DNA from: an uncultured Clostridia bacterium
GTDB taxonomy: Bacteria > Bacillota > Clostridia > Christensenellales > Borkfalkiaceae
Assembly (NCBI GenBank): GCA_934271245.1
Contig: CAKQQY010000022.1
Location: 1-30,888 of the forward strand
Direction of reading: 5' to 3'
Length of the DNA: 30,888 nucleotides
Shown here one piece after another: positions 1-6,945 of this stretch. A program made the translations under genes and the position numbers. The notes under the pieces were generated by a model, which saw only the letters and a program-made list of their open reading frames with translations, made no database searches and was not told the origin of the DNA. Each line of letters starts with the position of its first letter. The stretch's first letter is position 1.

Positions 1-12
1 ATTCTGTTTCGG

Positions 13-624
13 TTACGCGAGTTGACCCGGTAACTTCAGTTTTTGTTTGGGCGGAAACTTTTTATCGAATTCTTCCGCTTCCTTTTCGTCTACGAAATAG
101 GTTTCGGGGTCGGTATACGTTCCTTTTACTTTTCCGAAAAAGCCGCTTTCCAGTTCCTTAACCAAAAAATAGTCGGCGTCGGGGTCGTTTTTATAAGTTA
201 TACCCACGGTTTTACCCAAAACAAACCCGAAATGTTTATACAGTTCGTATCTGCCGGTTATGCAAAGGCATTTTATTCCGCGCTCTTTCGCCATTTCCAT
301 GGACTTTCTTAAAAGCGCGCCGCCGTACCCTTTACCCTTATATTCGGGCAAAACTCCGTACGGGCCGAACGTGGCAACCTTTACTCTTCCCGTTTCCGTT
401 TCGATATAACTATCCGCGTACATTACGTGCCCTACGATTTTGCCGTCCGTTTCTATTACCAGATCAAGATCCTTTATAAAACCTTCGGCGTTTCTGTATA
501 AATGAAGCACGTAATGTTCCAGCGCGCCCGGACGATAAACGTTCCAGAACGCTTCCCTTTCTAAATTTTCTGTCTCCTCGTATTCCTTTTCCGTTTCCAA
601 ACGAATGATATAGTCTTTTTTCAT
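13..624 (-). CDS. GNAT-family N-acetyltransferase
   Basis: This 203-residue protein has the GNAT fold signature. A beta-strand (VKVATFGPYGVLPEY) leads into the acetyl-CoA pyrophosphate loop KGKGYGGALL at about residues 96-106, followed by a helix and the C-terminal ELYKHFGFV pattern at about 128-137. Family members transfer the acetyl group of acetyl-CoA to an amine; the acceptor cannot be told here. There is no signal peptide or membrane segment, so it should act in the cytoplasm. The ATG at 624 is preceded by a strong CAGGAGGT ribosome binding site. The gene is monocistronic as far as the window shows, with its own promoter and a structured leader of about 130 nt. That leader suggests inducible expression, and a resistance-type role is conceivable but unproven. 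Family assignment is firm; substrate is unknown. Confidence 0.88.
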   Translation of the reverse strand: MKKDYIIRLETEKEYEETENLEREAFWNVYRPGALEHYVLHLYRNAEGFIKDLDLVIETDGKIVGHVMYADSYIETETGRVKVATFGPYGVLPEYKGKGYGGALLRKSMEMAKERGIKCLCITGRYELYKHFGFVLGKTVGITYKNDPDADYFLVKELESGFFGKVKGTYTDPETYFVDEKEAEEFDKKFPPKQKLKLPGQLA

Positions 625-705
625 TTTTACCTCCTGAAAATTTAACCTTTACTACAAAAGGGAGGTTAAGACTGTGTTTTTTTAACCTCCCTCGGTTAAA
701 ACACA
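625..705 (-). promoter_or_regulatory. Structured 5' leader with alternative hairpins before the GNAT gene
   Basis: In the RNA sense (minus strand) four segments can pair in competing ways. GATTGTGTTTTAACC (about 707-693) can pair with GGTTAA plus CACAGTC (about 687-670). GGGAGGTTAA (691-682) pairs perfectly with TTAACCTCCC (669-660). The ACCTCC of that second arm is also complementary to GGAGGT in the gene's own ribosome binding site, and TTAACC can pair with GGTTAA near 640. The GGTTAA at 687-682 belongs to both hairpins, so they exclude each other. This is the layout of anti-SD and anti-anti-SD control. It is seen in sequence but untested. A plain terminator is less likely, since only CTTTTG follows the hairpin. 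Confidence 0.5.
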
Positions 706-731
706 ATCTCCGTTTTTCCGTCTTTAATCAA
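696..731 (-). CDS. Possible 11-residue leader peptide upstream of the GNAT gene
   Basis: A TTG codon at 731 lies 8 nt after an AGGAG sequence (744-740) and opens a reading frame of 11 sense codons (read as M-IKDGKTEIVF) that stops with TAA at 698-696. The stop lies inside the first pairing segment of the leader. Translation of this frame would therefore influence which downstream hairpin forms, as in translational attenuators of inducible resistance genes. The frame is short and starts with TTG, so chance is possible; the good ribosome binding site spacing is the main support. Confidence 0.3.
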   Translation of the reverse strand: MIKDGKTEIVF

Positions 732-762
732 AAAGCGCTCTCCTGAAATATAATTTTGCTTT

Positions 763-791
763 ATTTTACTCCCCTTTACTTTATTTGTCAA
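763..791 (-). promoter_or_regulatory. Sigma-A promoter of the GNAT gene
   Basis: On the minus strand TTGACA (791-786) and TAAAAT (768-763) are separated by 17 bp. Transcription would start near 756, giving a leader of about 130 nt. The -35 box lies directly beside the feo operon terminator, so the GNAT gene appears transcriptionally separate from the iron operon. Confidence 0.65.
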
Positions 792-792
792 C

Positions 793-832
793 AAAAAACG
801 GAAGCCCGCCGTTTGGCAGACTTCCGTTTTTT
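793..832 (-). terminator. Intrinsic terminator of the feo operon
   Basis: The arms AAAAAACGGAAG (793-804) and CTTCCGTTTTTT (821-832) are perfectly complementary around a 16-nt loop. In minus-strand RNA the stem ends in a run of six U. It lies just downstream of the small Cys-rich gene of the feo operon. Confidence 0.85.
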
Positions 833-859
833 CTTAAATATTTACAGGAGTTAACACAC

Positions 860-1027
860 TTACTTCTTTTTTTCGTTTCGGGAATACGCGCAACCTTTGC
901 AGCACGAGCAATCTCCGCCGCAATCACAGGAACTTTTACCCTGCTTCTTTCTTATTATCGAAGCGGTGGCAACGCCGATTACTATCAAAGCACAGACGGC
1001 TATTAAAATTATTTCAAGTACGCCCAT
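860..1027 (-). CDS. FeoB-associated Cys-rich membrane protein
   Basis: This 55-residue gene reads from an ATG at 1027 with AAGGAG upstream. Residues 3-25 form one hydrophobic membrane segment (VLEIILIAVCALIVIGVAT). A basic stretch RKKQGK follows, then a cluster C34, C36, C40, C42, C43, C46 in the pattern CDCGGDCSCCKGC. This is the known architecture of the small FeoB-associated Cys-rich membrane proteins that close feo operons in many Firmicutes. Their biochemical role is not settled; the cysteines are presumed to bind iron or another metal near the FeoB pore. It begins 24 bp after feoB and ends before the operon terminator, so it should be co-transcribed with feoA and feoB. Confidence 0.88.
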   Translation of the reverse strand: MGVLEIILIAVCALIVIGVATASIIRKKQGKSSCDCGGDCSCCKGCAYSRNEKKK

Positions 1028-1051
1028 ATTTGTATCTCCTTTTTATATTCG

Positions 1052-3547
1052 TTATGCTTTCTTTCTGAACATTCCTTTATTTCTCATTACGATTACCGTA
1101 ACTACCGCCGCGGCGACTACCGCCCAGACGAACGCCGTCCACCACCACGAACCTATGGTATAAACCATAGTCGCCACGACATAAGAAGTTGCTATCCAGA
1201 AAAGAAGAGTCCATTTATAACGGTTCCTGTTCTGCAATTCCGCTTTCGCAGTTGCGACTGCGGCAAAGCAAGGAATCGTGGTCATGTTGAACGCTATGAA
1301 AGATATCAACGCGGCAGGCGTAATGTTGGTCGCGATTATCATCGCTTTTACTGCGCCGATACCGGCTTCTGCCGAAATGTTGCACATAGCAAGGTCACTC
1401 GCTACTCCGGCAAGAGAAGAACCTTCCGTACCCGCAGCCGCGAGCAAGCAAGCGCCGAGAGTTCCGAACGTCGCGATGACGTTTTCTTTCGCGATAAGAC
1501 CGCTGACGGCAGCAAGCACGAATACCCAACCGAATTCGCCGAGTTGACTGCCGAATCCGAGCGGCGTGAACAAGGGCTGCACGAGTTTTGATACGCTTGC
1601 TAAAATACTGTTGTTGATTTCTTCGTCGCCGAGTAAGCGCCATGCGAAATCGAAGTGAGTAAGTACCCAGATTACGATTGTCGAAGCAAGAATAATGGTG
1701 AACGCCTTTTTAACGAAGTGTTTCGTTTTATCCCAAAGGTGAGCCATAAGATTCTTGAACTGCGGCATATGGTAGGAAGGAAGTTCCATAATGAACGGAG
1801 GAGTTTCCCCTTTAAGAGAAGTGCTTCTCATTAAAAGTACGGAAACTATCGCCGTTATTATACCGAGCAGGTACATCGAGTACGTTATTACGTCCGCGCT
1901 CATACCCGTTCCCATTACCAGCGCGCCCGCAACGGCGGTAAGTATAGGTAATTTTGCGCCGCAAGAGAAGAAAGGTATTACCCTGACGGTAGCCGTTCTT
2001 TCTTTTTCGTCGGCAAGCGTTCTCGTGTTAATCATTGCAGGAACCGAGCAACCGAAGCCCATTATCATAGGCAGGAAGGCTCTTCCCGAAAGACCGAATT
2101 TTCTGAACATTCTGTCGAGAATGAACGCGATACGAGCCATATATCCGGAGTCTTCTAAGATAGAGAAGAACAAGAACAGTACGAGAATCGGGGGCAGGAA
2201 TGAAAGAACCGCTGCCAGACCTTCGATTATACCGTCGTTGATAAGACCGGTCGCCCAATCTGCCATACCGATGTTTTCGACGCCCGTCTTTACAAGACCG
2301 AACAGGTCGCCGACTATCATGTCGTTCCAGATATTGTTTATTACTACGCCGGGCGAATAAAGCGTTCCGTCGTATATAGTCGCAAGCCATCTTGCGCCGT
2401 AGGTGTATACGGGAATTTTCTGTCCCCAGTATCCGTTTTCGCCTTGTTCCCAGTCGCCGTCTTCTTCGGGTCTGGTAGTTACGTATTTACCTTCGTCGTC
2501 GATATAATAATCGAGAATATAATTGCCGTCGTCGTCCTTTTCATAAACTATATTGCCGTTTTCGTCTTTTTCAAGGAACGCTTCGTTTTCGGCAAGAGAA
2601 GGCATCCAAGCCTGACTGTCGTTAAAACCGTTCAGATAGAAAAGGTTTTCCGAGAAGGTTAAGTGGAAGATAAGGAAAAGTACCACGAGGAATATCGGTA
2701 TACCCCATATCTTATGAGTCAAAACTTTATCCGCTTTATCGGAAGCGGTCATTTTGACTTTTTCTTTATTCTTACGCTGAATTACCGGAGCGAAGTTTTT
2801 GGATATGTATTTATATCTCGCGTCGGCAACAAGCGCTTCGAAGTCTGCGCCGAAAGTGTCGTTTTTGAAAGTCTTTTTGAACTCTTCTATCATAGGAAGA
2901 GTTTCTTTATGCATGCCGACTTCAATTTCGTCGTTTTCTACGAGTTTGATTGCGTGGAACAACGGATTTTCGACGTTCTGTCCTTTAAGAGCGATTTTTA
3001 CGTCCCCGATTAAGTGGGCTACGTCGGTATCGCCTAAAACCGTGATTCCCTCTCTCGGAGTTTTGCTTACTTTATAAGCCTTCTCCATAAGTTCTTTAAG
3101 ACCCGTTTCTTTTAACGCGGAAATCTTTACGACGGGTACGCCTAATCTTTTTTCGAGTTCTTTTTCGTCGATTTTGTCGCCTACTTTTTCTACGGCGTCC
3201 ATCATGTTGAGAGCGACTACCATAGGTACGTCGATTTCCATTATCTGCGTGGTGAGATAAAGGTTACGTTCTAAGTTGGTAGCGTCTACGATATTGATTA
3301 CGCAGTCGGGTTTTTCGTCTAAGATATAATTTCTCGCGATAACTTCCTCGGGAGTGTATGGGGATAACGAATAAATACCCGGCAAATCGACTATAGCGAC
3401 TTGTTCGGGGAGTCTTTTATATACGCCGTCTCTTTTATCTACCGTTACGCCCGGCCAGTTGCCTACGTGAGCGGTAGAACCCGTTAAACTGTTGAAAAGC
3501 GTCGTCTTTCCGCAGTTAGGGTTACCCGCCAAAGCAAATCTTTTCAT
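1052..3547 (-). CDS. feoB: Ferrous iron transport protein B (FeoB)
   Basis: FeoB is the GTPase-coupled inner-membrane importer of Fe(II). The 831-residue protein begins with the G domain: G1 GNPNCGKTT (8-16), G3 DLPG (54-57), G4 NMMD (114-117) and G5 SALK (143-146). A helical linker domain runs to about residue 270. The first membrane helix is at about 281-299, and the Gate domains carry the conserved cysteine motifs GFGCSVPA (C500) and FFSCGAKLP (C529). Between the first helix and the next membrane region lies a hydrophilic insertion at about 303-395, rich in Asp, Glu, Tyr and Gly, which makes the protein longer than usual FeoB. The start overlaps the feoA stop by one base (TGATG), implying translational coupling. 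Expression is probably under the dyads upstream of the operon. Confidence 0.96.
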   Translation of the reverse strand: MKRFALAGNPNCGKTTLFNSLTGSTAHVGNWPGVTVDKRDGVYKRLPEQVAIVDLPGIYSLSPYTPEEVIARNYILDEKPDCVINIVDATNLERNLYLTTQIMEIDVPMVVALNMMDAVEKVGDKIDEKELEKRLGVPVVKISALKETGLKELMEKAYKVSKTPREGITVLGDTDVAHLIGDVKIALKGQNVENPLFHAIKLVENDEIEVGMHKETLPMIEEFKKTFKNDTFGADFEALVADARYKYISKNFAPVIQRKNKEKVKMTASDKADKVLTHKIWGIPIFLVVLFLIFHLTFSENLFYLNGFNDSQAWMPSLAENEAFLEKDENGNIVYEKDDDGNYILDYYIDDEGKYVTTRPEEDGDWEQGENGYWGQKIPVYTYGARWLATIYDGTLYSPGVVINNIWNDMIVGDLFGLVKTGVENIGMADWATGLINDGIIEGLAAVLSFLPPILVLFLFFSILEDSGYMARIAFILDRMFRKFGLSGRAFLPMIMGFGCSVPAMINTRTLADEKERTATVRVIPFFSCGAKLPILTAVAGALVMGTGMSADVITYSMYLLGIITAIVSVLLMRSTSLKGETPPFIMELPSYHMPQFKNLMAHLWDKTKHFVKKAFTIILASTIVIWVLTHFDFAWRLLGDEEINNSILASVSKLVQPLFTPLGFGSQLGEFGWVFVLAAVSGLIAKENVIATFGTLGACLLAAAGTEGSSLAGVASDLAMCNISAEAGIGAVKAMIIATNITPAALISFIAFNMTTIPCFAAVATAKAELQNRNRYKWTLLFWIATSYVVATMVYTIGSWWWTAFVWAVVAAAVVTVIVMRNKGMFRKKA

Positions 3548-3780
3548 CAGCCTTTAACCTCCGTCTTTACGCATTCCGCTTCTGTTTTACGAAGCGTGAG
3601 TTCATAGCCCCTGACGGTGATTTCGATAGGATCTCCCAAAGGCGCTTTCTTTCTCATATAAACTTCTGCGCCCGGAGTGATGCCCATATCGAACAAACGT
3701 CTTTTGATTTTGCCTTCGCCGAGAACCGACGTTACTACGCCGCTTTCCCCTATCGAAAACTTATCCAGAGTTTTTTCCAT
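3547..3780 (-). CDS. feoA: FeoA, ferrous iron transport accessory protein
   Basis: This 77-residue protein has the SH3-like FeoA pattern. It opens with LDKFSIGESGVVTSVLGEG, has the hallmark RRLFDMGITPGAEV near residues 27-40, and continues with PLGDPIEITVRGYELTLRK. FeoA proteins are cytoplasmic and are thought to modulate FeoB. It is the second feoA-like gene of the operon and overlaps feoB by one base. The ATG at 3780 has AAGGAG upstream. This copy has the canonical MGITPG turn, unlike the shorter neighbour. Confidence 0.95.
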   Translation of the reverse strand: MEKTLDKFSIGESGVVTSVLGEGKIKRRLFDMGITPGAEVYMRKKAPLGDPIEITVRGYELTLRKTEAECVKTEVKG

Positions 3781-3818
3781 ATATATTCTCCTTAATAATT
3801 TATAACCGTTTCATAGAA

Positions 3819-4031
3819 TTACGCCACGAATATTTTCGTGGATAATTCTTTATCGAGAGCGATTCTGCCTTCCTTTATCTTGCAAACGACGCTTCCGCCC
3901 GAAGCACTTAAAACGGTTATTTCTCCGTTTACGGTAATCCCCAGACTTTCGAGATGTTTTTTAAGTTTCTCGTCCGCAACAATTCTTACGATTCTTAAAT
4001 CCTGATTCAATGGCGCTAACACTATCGGCAT
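3819..4031 (-). CDS. feoA: Second FeoA-domain protein
   Basis: This 70-residue protein also has the FeoA SH3-like layout: LRIVRIVADEKLKKHLESLGIT, then NGEITVLSASGGSVVCKIKEGRIALD. The LESLGIT segment corresponds to the LxxMGI motif. Paired short FeoA genes ahead of feoB are common in Clostridia, and the two may act together on FeoB. It is the promoter-proximal gene, and its start at 4031 has AAGGAG 8 nt upstream. It sits 38 bp before the canonical feoA gene. Family call is firm; a distinct role for this copy is unknown. Confidence 0.88.
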   Translation of the reverse strand: MPIVLAPLNQDLRIVRIVADEKLKKHLESLGITVNGEITVLSASGGSVVCKIKEGRIALDKELSTKIFVA

Positions 4032-4080
4032 CTTTCGTTCTCCTTTTTCCGACTATTCATATTACGCGATTTTTACCACA

Positions 4081-4102
4081 AATATGAATAATCTTTCATA
4101 TT
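4081..4102. promoter_or_regulatory. Proximal feo operator-like dyad
   Basis: This perfect dyad has arms AATATGAA and TTCATATT with a 6-bp spacer. It lies just downstream of the feo -10 box, over the expected transcription start, a position typical for repression. The sequence is unlike the classic Fur box and unlike the IdeR/DtxR consensus, so the regulator is not identified. Confidence 0.6.
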
Positions 4103-4110
4103 CGTGTATT

Positions 4111-4139
4111 ATATTAGCACCCGTAAAAAATCTTGTCAA
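4111..4139 (-). promoter_or_regulatory. Sigma-A promoter of the feo operon
   Basis: On the minus strand TTGACA (4139-4134) is followed after 17 bp by TAATAT (4116-4111). The promoter lies between the two AATATGAA-type dyads and about 80 bp before the first feoA start. Confidence 0.75.
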
Positions 4140-4143
4140 GCAA

Positions 4144-4167
4144 AAATATGAACTTTTTTTCATATTT
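4144..4167. promoter_or_regulatory. Distal feo operator-like dyad
   Basis: This perfect dyad has arms AAATATGAA and TTCATATTT with a 6-bp spacer, the same as the proximal site. It lies 4 bp upstream of the -35 box. A further half-site TTCATATTA occurs near 4056-4064. Two identical dyads bracketing one promoter suggest binding of two dimers by a metal-responsive repressor; this is inference. Confidence 0.6.
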
Positions 4168-4198
4168 CGACAAAATTTATATCTTCTTTTTTCGGGCA

Positions 4199-4240
4199 AA
4201 ATAAAGGCTGCGCGGCAAACTTGCCGCGCAGCCTTTATTT
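4199..4240 (-). terminator. Strong terminator after the ABC-2 export operon
   Basis: The arms at 4199-4218 and 4221-4240 are perfectly complementary (core GGCTGCGCGGCAA) with a GC-rich stem ending in A/T-rich flanks. In minus-strand RNA it lies about 50 nt past the permease stop and is followed by UUUU. It insulates the feo promoter region. The flanks are A/T-rich on both sides, so it may work in both directions. Confidence 0.85.
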
Positions 4241-4288
4241 ATATAAATATATAGAATGTTAGAACAATCTTCAGCCAAAGGTTTCCGA

Positions 4289-5209
4289 TTACGCTCTTTT
4301 TTTCTTTAATACGTTGATTAAAACGAAAATACCTATCAAAACGGCGGTGGAGCACAAAACTATTACCGCCATTGCGGGAACGGACACCTCGGCGCCGAAA
4401 AAGGAAAGTTTGCAGTCTATTCCTTCTTTTATTCCGTTCATTATCGCGTCTACGTCCGATTTCGAAGCGCCGCTTTTGGTTATTATATCGGCGAGTTCGT
4501 TAAACGTTCCGTTTAGCGCGTGGTTTCTCATAAGCGAAGTTCCGTAAGTCCCGGGTAAGAAAGAAAGGACTTTCTGCAAACCGTCGCCGAAACTGTGTAT
4601 AGGCATATACGCGCCGCAAATAAATCCGTAACCGGCGGAAACTATCGTTCCCACGGCGGACATTTGCCCCTGCGTTGTCAAAAAGGAGTTTACTATGGAC
4701 GAAAGCGCCGTTCCGAACATAGAAAGCAAAATAGTATCTGAAAGTATAAGCAGTACGTCGGTAAAACTTAAATACCAGCCGACTATGGCAAGATATATAA
4801 AGCAAGCCGCCGCCGCGGTAAAGCATACTATAAGCGTGTTGATAAGCGTTGCTACGTAATATGAAAGGGATAAAACGCTCTTTTTTACGGGCGTGATAAG
4901 CAAATCTTTTCTCGCGCCGTTTACCTTATCCTGTACCATTATAAGGTTGGAGCAGAACGCCACCGTTACGCAACTTACCGCAAGTATAGACGAAACGAGT
5001 TCGCCGCCGACCATACCTTCTATCAGGCTTTTGCTCACTTCGAAGCCTTCCGGCAAAGATTGAGCGAAACTGTCGTAAAATATGTCTTTTAAGAAGGTTG
5101 CGTAAAGAACTAACAGTATCATCGGCGTTATAAGCGACGACAACAGCATTCCTTTATCGAAAAAAAACAGTTTGGTGTTTCTTTTTATCAATGCAAACAA
5201 CGATTTCAT
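4289..5209 (-). CDS. ABC-2 type transporter permease
   Basis: This 306-residue membrane protein has about six hydrophobic segments: one near residues 23-43, several in the middle (about 95-210), and the last at about 278-300 before a KKKRA tail. The layout, with a large extracytoplasmic loop after the first helix (about 44-70), is that of ABC-2 (DrrB/NodJ-like) exporters. It starts one base after the ATPase stop, so the two are a translationally coupled pair. Such pairs export drugs, lipids or glycan intermediates; no substrate is visible here. A possible GGGGG ribosome binding site lies inside the end of the ATPase gene. Confidence 0.85.
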   Translation of the reverse strand: MKSLFALIKRNTKLFFFDKGMLLSSLITPMILLVLYATFLKDIFYDSFAQSLPEGFEVSKSLIEGMVGGELVSSILAVSCVTVAFCSNLIMVQDKVNGARKDLLITPVKKSVLSLSYYVATLINTLIVCFTAAAACFIYLAIVGWYLSFTDVLLILSDTILLSMFGTALSSIVNSFLTTQGQMSAVGTIVSAGYGFICGAYMPIHSFGDGLQKVLSFLPGTYGTSLMRNHALNGTFNELADIITKSGASKSDVDAIMNGIKEGIDCKLSFFGAEVSVPAMAVIVLCSTAVLIGIFVLINVLKKKRA

Positions 5210-5210
5210 T

Positions 5211-6119
5211 TCAGTTTTCCCCCGTAAGTTTTTTGCCCGTTACCGTTAAGAACACGTCGTCCATTTTGCCTTTTTCCACTTCGAAGTCGGTAAAGGTTTC
5301 GGGATATTTTATTATAAGATTTCTCGCGGTTTCCGTGTCTTTTACCGAAACTCTGAAACCGTCTTTTATCTTTTCGTACTTCTCGCCGAGCGCCTTTATC
5401 TTTTCTTCCGATTCGCCGTACACGCGGATATAATCCCCCGCGTACTTGTTTTTAAGTTCGAGCGGAGTGCCTTCGGCAGAAATTTTTCCGCCGTCGATTA
5501 TTATAACGTAGTCGGCGTCCGCCGCTTCTTCCATATAGTGCGTGGTTAAAAGAACCGTCATTTTATCTTTTTTACGGATATCTTCTATAACTTTCCAAAG
5601 CGTTTTTCTCGTTTGGGGGTCCAGTCCCGTGGTAGGTTCGTCGAGTATAAGGATTTTAGGTTTATTGAGAAGCGCTCTCGCCACGTCGATTCTTCTTCTC
5701 TGACCGCCCGAAAGTTTGCCGACCGTTCTTTTCATTAAATCGGAAAAATCTAAAAGGTTACCAAGTTCGTTTATGCGTTCTTCGGCTTTTCTACCGTTTA
5801 TTCCGTAAAGACTCGCCTTTATAGTAAGATTGTCTTTAACGGAAAGCGCGGAATCCAACGCGGAATTCTGAAACACTACGCCGATTTCCGAAACTATCTC
5901 GTTTATCTGCGTTTCCACGTTCTTGCCGTTTATTATTACGCTGCCGCCGTCCTTTTCCAAAGCGCCGCACATTATCGATATGGTGGTGGATTTTCCCGCG
6001 CCGTTTACCCCTAAAAACGCGAACAACTCCCCTTCTTTTACCTTAAAAGAAAGGTCGTTTACCGCTTTCACTTCTCCGAAACTTTTTACTAAATTTTTTA
6101 TTTCTATAACGTTTTCCAT
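5211..6119 (-). CDS. ABC transporter ATP-binding protein
   Basis: This 302-residue ATPase has Walker A GVNGAGKST (about 37-45), a Q-loop region near VVFQNSAL, the signature LSGGQRRR, Walker B ILILDEPTTGLDP and the H-loop TTHYMEEA. The C-terminal extension of about 80 residues is typical of DrrA-like exporters partnered with ABC-2 permeases. I chose the ATG at 6119 because it gives the canonical start MENVIEIKNLVKSFG; a TTG further upstream (6173) would add 18 lysine-rich residues unlike the family. No good Shine-Dalgarno precedes 6119, and the leader carries a hairpin (CCCGTT/AACGGG, 6154-6177), so initiation may be inefficient or regulated. Confidence 0.9.
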   Translation of the reverse strand: MENVIEIKNLVKSFGEVKAVNDLSFKVKEGELFAFLGVNGAGKSTTISIMCGALEKDGGSVIINGKNVETQINEIVSEIGVVFQNSALDSALSVKDNLTIKASLYGINGRKAEERINELGNLLDFSDLMKRTVGKLSGGQRRRIDVARALLNKPKILILDEPTTGLDPQTRKTLWKVIEDIRKKDKMTVLLTTHYMEEAADADYVIIIDGGKISAEGTPLELKNKYAGDYIRVYGESEEKIKALGEKYEKIKDGFRVSVKDTETARNLIIKYPETFTDFEVEKGKMDDVFLTVTGKKLTGEN

Positions 6120-6210
6120 TTTTGGATTTTTTCGCTTTTTTATTTTGCGTTTTCCCGTTACCACATATAACAACGGGCGTTTTTTATTTTTGTTTTTCCT
6201 TTTTTGCGTA

Positions 6211-6239
6211 AAAAAAGCGACTTATAAAGCCGCTTTTTT
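6211..6239 (-). terminator. Intrinsic terminator after the four-TM protein gene
   Basis: The arms AAAAAAGCG and CGCTTTTTT with complementary CTT/AAG inside form a hairpin. In minus-strand RNA it ends in a run of U, 17 nt after the stop of the four-TM gene. It separates that gene from the ABC export pair. Confidence 0.8.
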
Positions 6240-6255
6240 CTGTCCCGAGATTTTA

Positions 6256-6756
6256 TTATTTCAAAAATACTCTGCCGAGTTGAGCGATACCTGCGAGTAA
6301 AGATACTACGCCGCCGACTATCGCGCCGACCGCCAGATGTAACGCGTCTTTTACGTTAGCGCCGAAAATCGAACCGATATCGAGAGCGGTCTGATTAGGC
6401 AAGCAGAAAGAAATAGAAAGGAAGAAAAACACGCCGGCAACTATAAACGCGCCCGCTGCGATGAACGCCGCGAATTTGCTTCCCTTTCCTAACGCGCCGA
6501 GTACGGTAAATACCACGCCGACCGCCGCAAGTATAAAAGTTAAAAGGTTCATAAACGAGAAGTTAAATACCGCCACCTCGCTGTTTCCTACTTTTCTGTT
6601 ATAGCCGAACGCTATCTGAAGACCGGTATACGTCGTATCGGAATCGTTTATTCCGACGTTGGGTAAAAACATCATAACTATCGCCGCCAAACCGAGTAAA
6701 GTTACTACGAAGTTAATAATCATATCAAGTTGTCTTTTCTTTGCTTTTTTTGCCAT
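6256..6756 (-). CDS. Hypothetical four-TM membrane protein
   Basis: I do not recognise a named family. The 166-residue protein has a lysine-rich N terminus (MAKKAKKRQ) and four hydrophobic segments at about residues 11-30, 68-88, 93-115 and 140-160. A short polar extracytoplasmic loop between segments 1 and 2 contains NDSDTTYTGLQIAFGYNRK. Small Gly/Ala-rich helices suggest a compact tetraspan protein. It is transcribed divergently from the ArsR-type regulator, with its own promoter and terminator, so it is a single-gene unit. The divergent arrangement could mean control by that regulator, but no operator copy lies over this promoter. Confidence 0.7.
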   Translation of the reverse strand: MAKKAKKRQLDMIINFVVTLLGLAAIVMMFLPNVGINDSDTTYTGLQIAFGYNRKVGNSEVAVFNFSFMNLLTFILAAVGVVFTVLGALGKGSKFAAFIAAGAFIVAGVFFFLSISFCLPNQTALDIGSIFGANVKDALHLAVGAIVGGVVSLLAGIAQLGRVFLK

Positions 6757-6796
6757 TTCTTAATTCTCCGTTTCTTTATTTTTTTTTGGTAGTACT

Positions 6797-6825
6797 AATA
6801 TACTATTTAAATGCCGGATTGTCAA
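6797..6825 (-). promoter_or_regulatory. Sigma-A promoter of the four-TM gene
   Basis: TTGACA (6825-6820) and TATATT (6802-6797) are separated by 17 bp on the minus strand, about 40 bp before the start codon. Confidence 0.7.
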
Positions 6826-6861
6826 CGCCTATTAGCATTTTTCTTTCTCTTTTTTATTTTG

Positions 6862-6895
6862 TTAGACCGTTGTCTAATATCTTGACAATATTAGA
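6862..6895. promoter_or_regulatory. Overlapping palindromes at the ArsR-type regulator promoter
   Basis: TTAGACCGTTGTCTAA (6862-6877) is a palindrome with 6-bp arms. It shares its right arm with a second dyad, TCTAATAT-N7-ATATTAGA (6873-6880 and 6888-6895). The 7-bp spacer of the second dyad contains a TTGACA -35 box (6882-6887); a weak -10 TACACT (6905-6910) lies 17 bp on. An operator over the -35 box fits autorepression. The first palindrome recurs upstream of GH2 and, imperfectly, GH36. Confidence 0.6.
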
Positions 6896-6945
6896 AAATT
6901 ATAATACACTTAAAACAAAAACAAAACGTTTAAGGGGGAACGATT

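Noticed and set aside
6120..6173. Upstream TTG start for the ABC ATPase
   Set aside because: It would add a Lys/Arg-rich 18-residue tail unlike the family and has no better ribosome binding site than the ATG at 6119.
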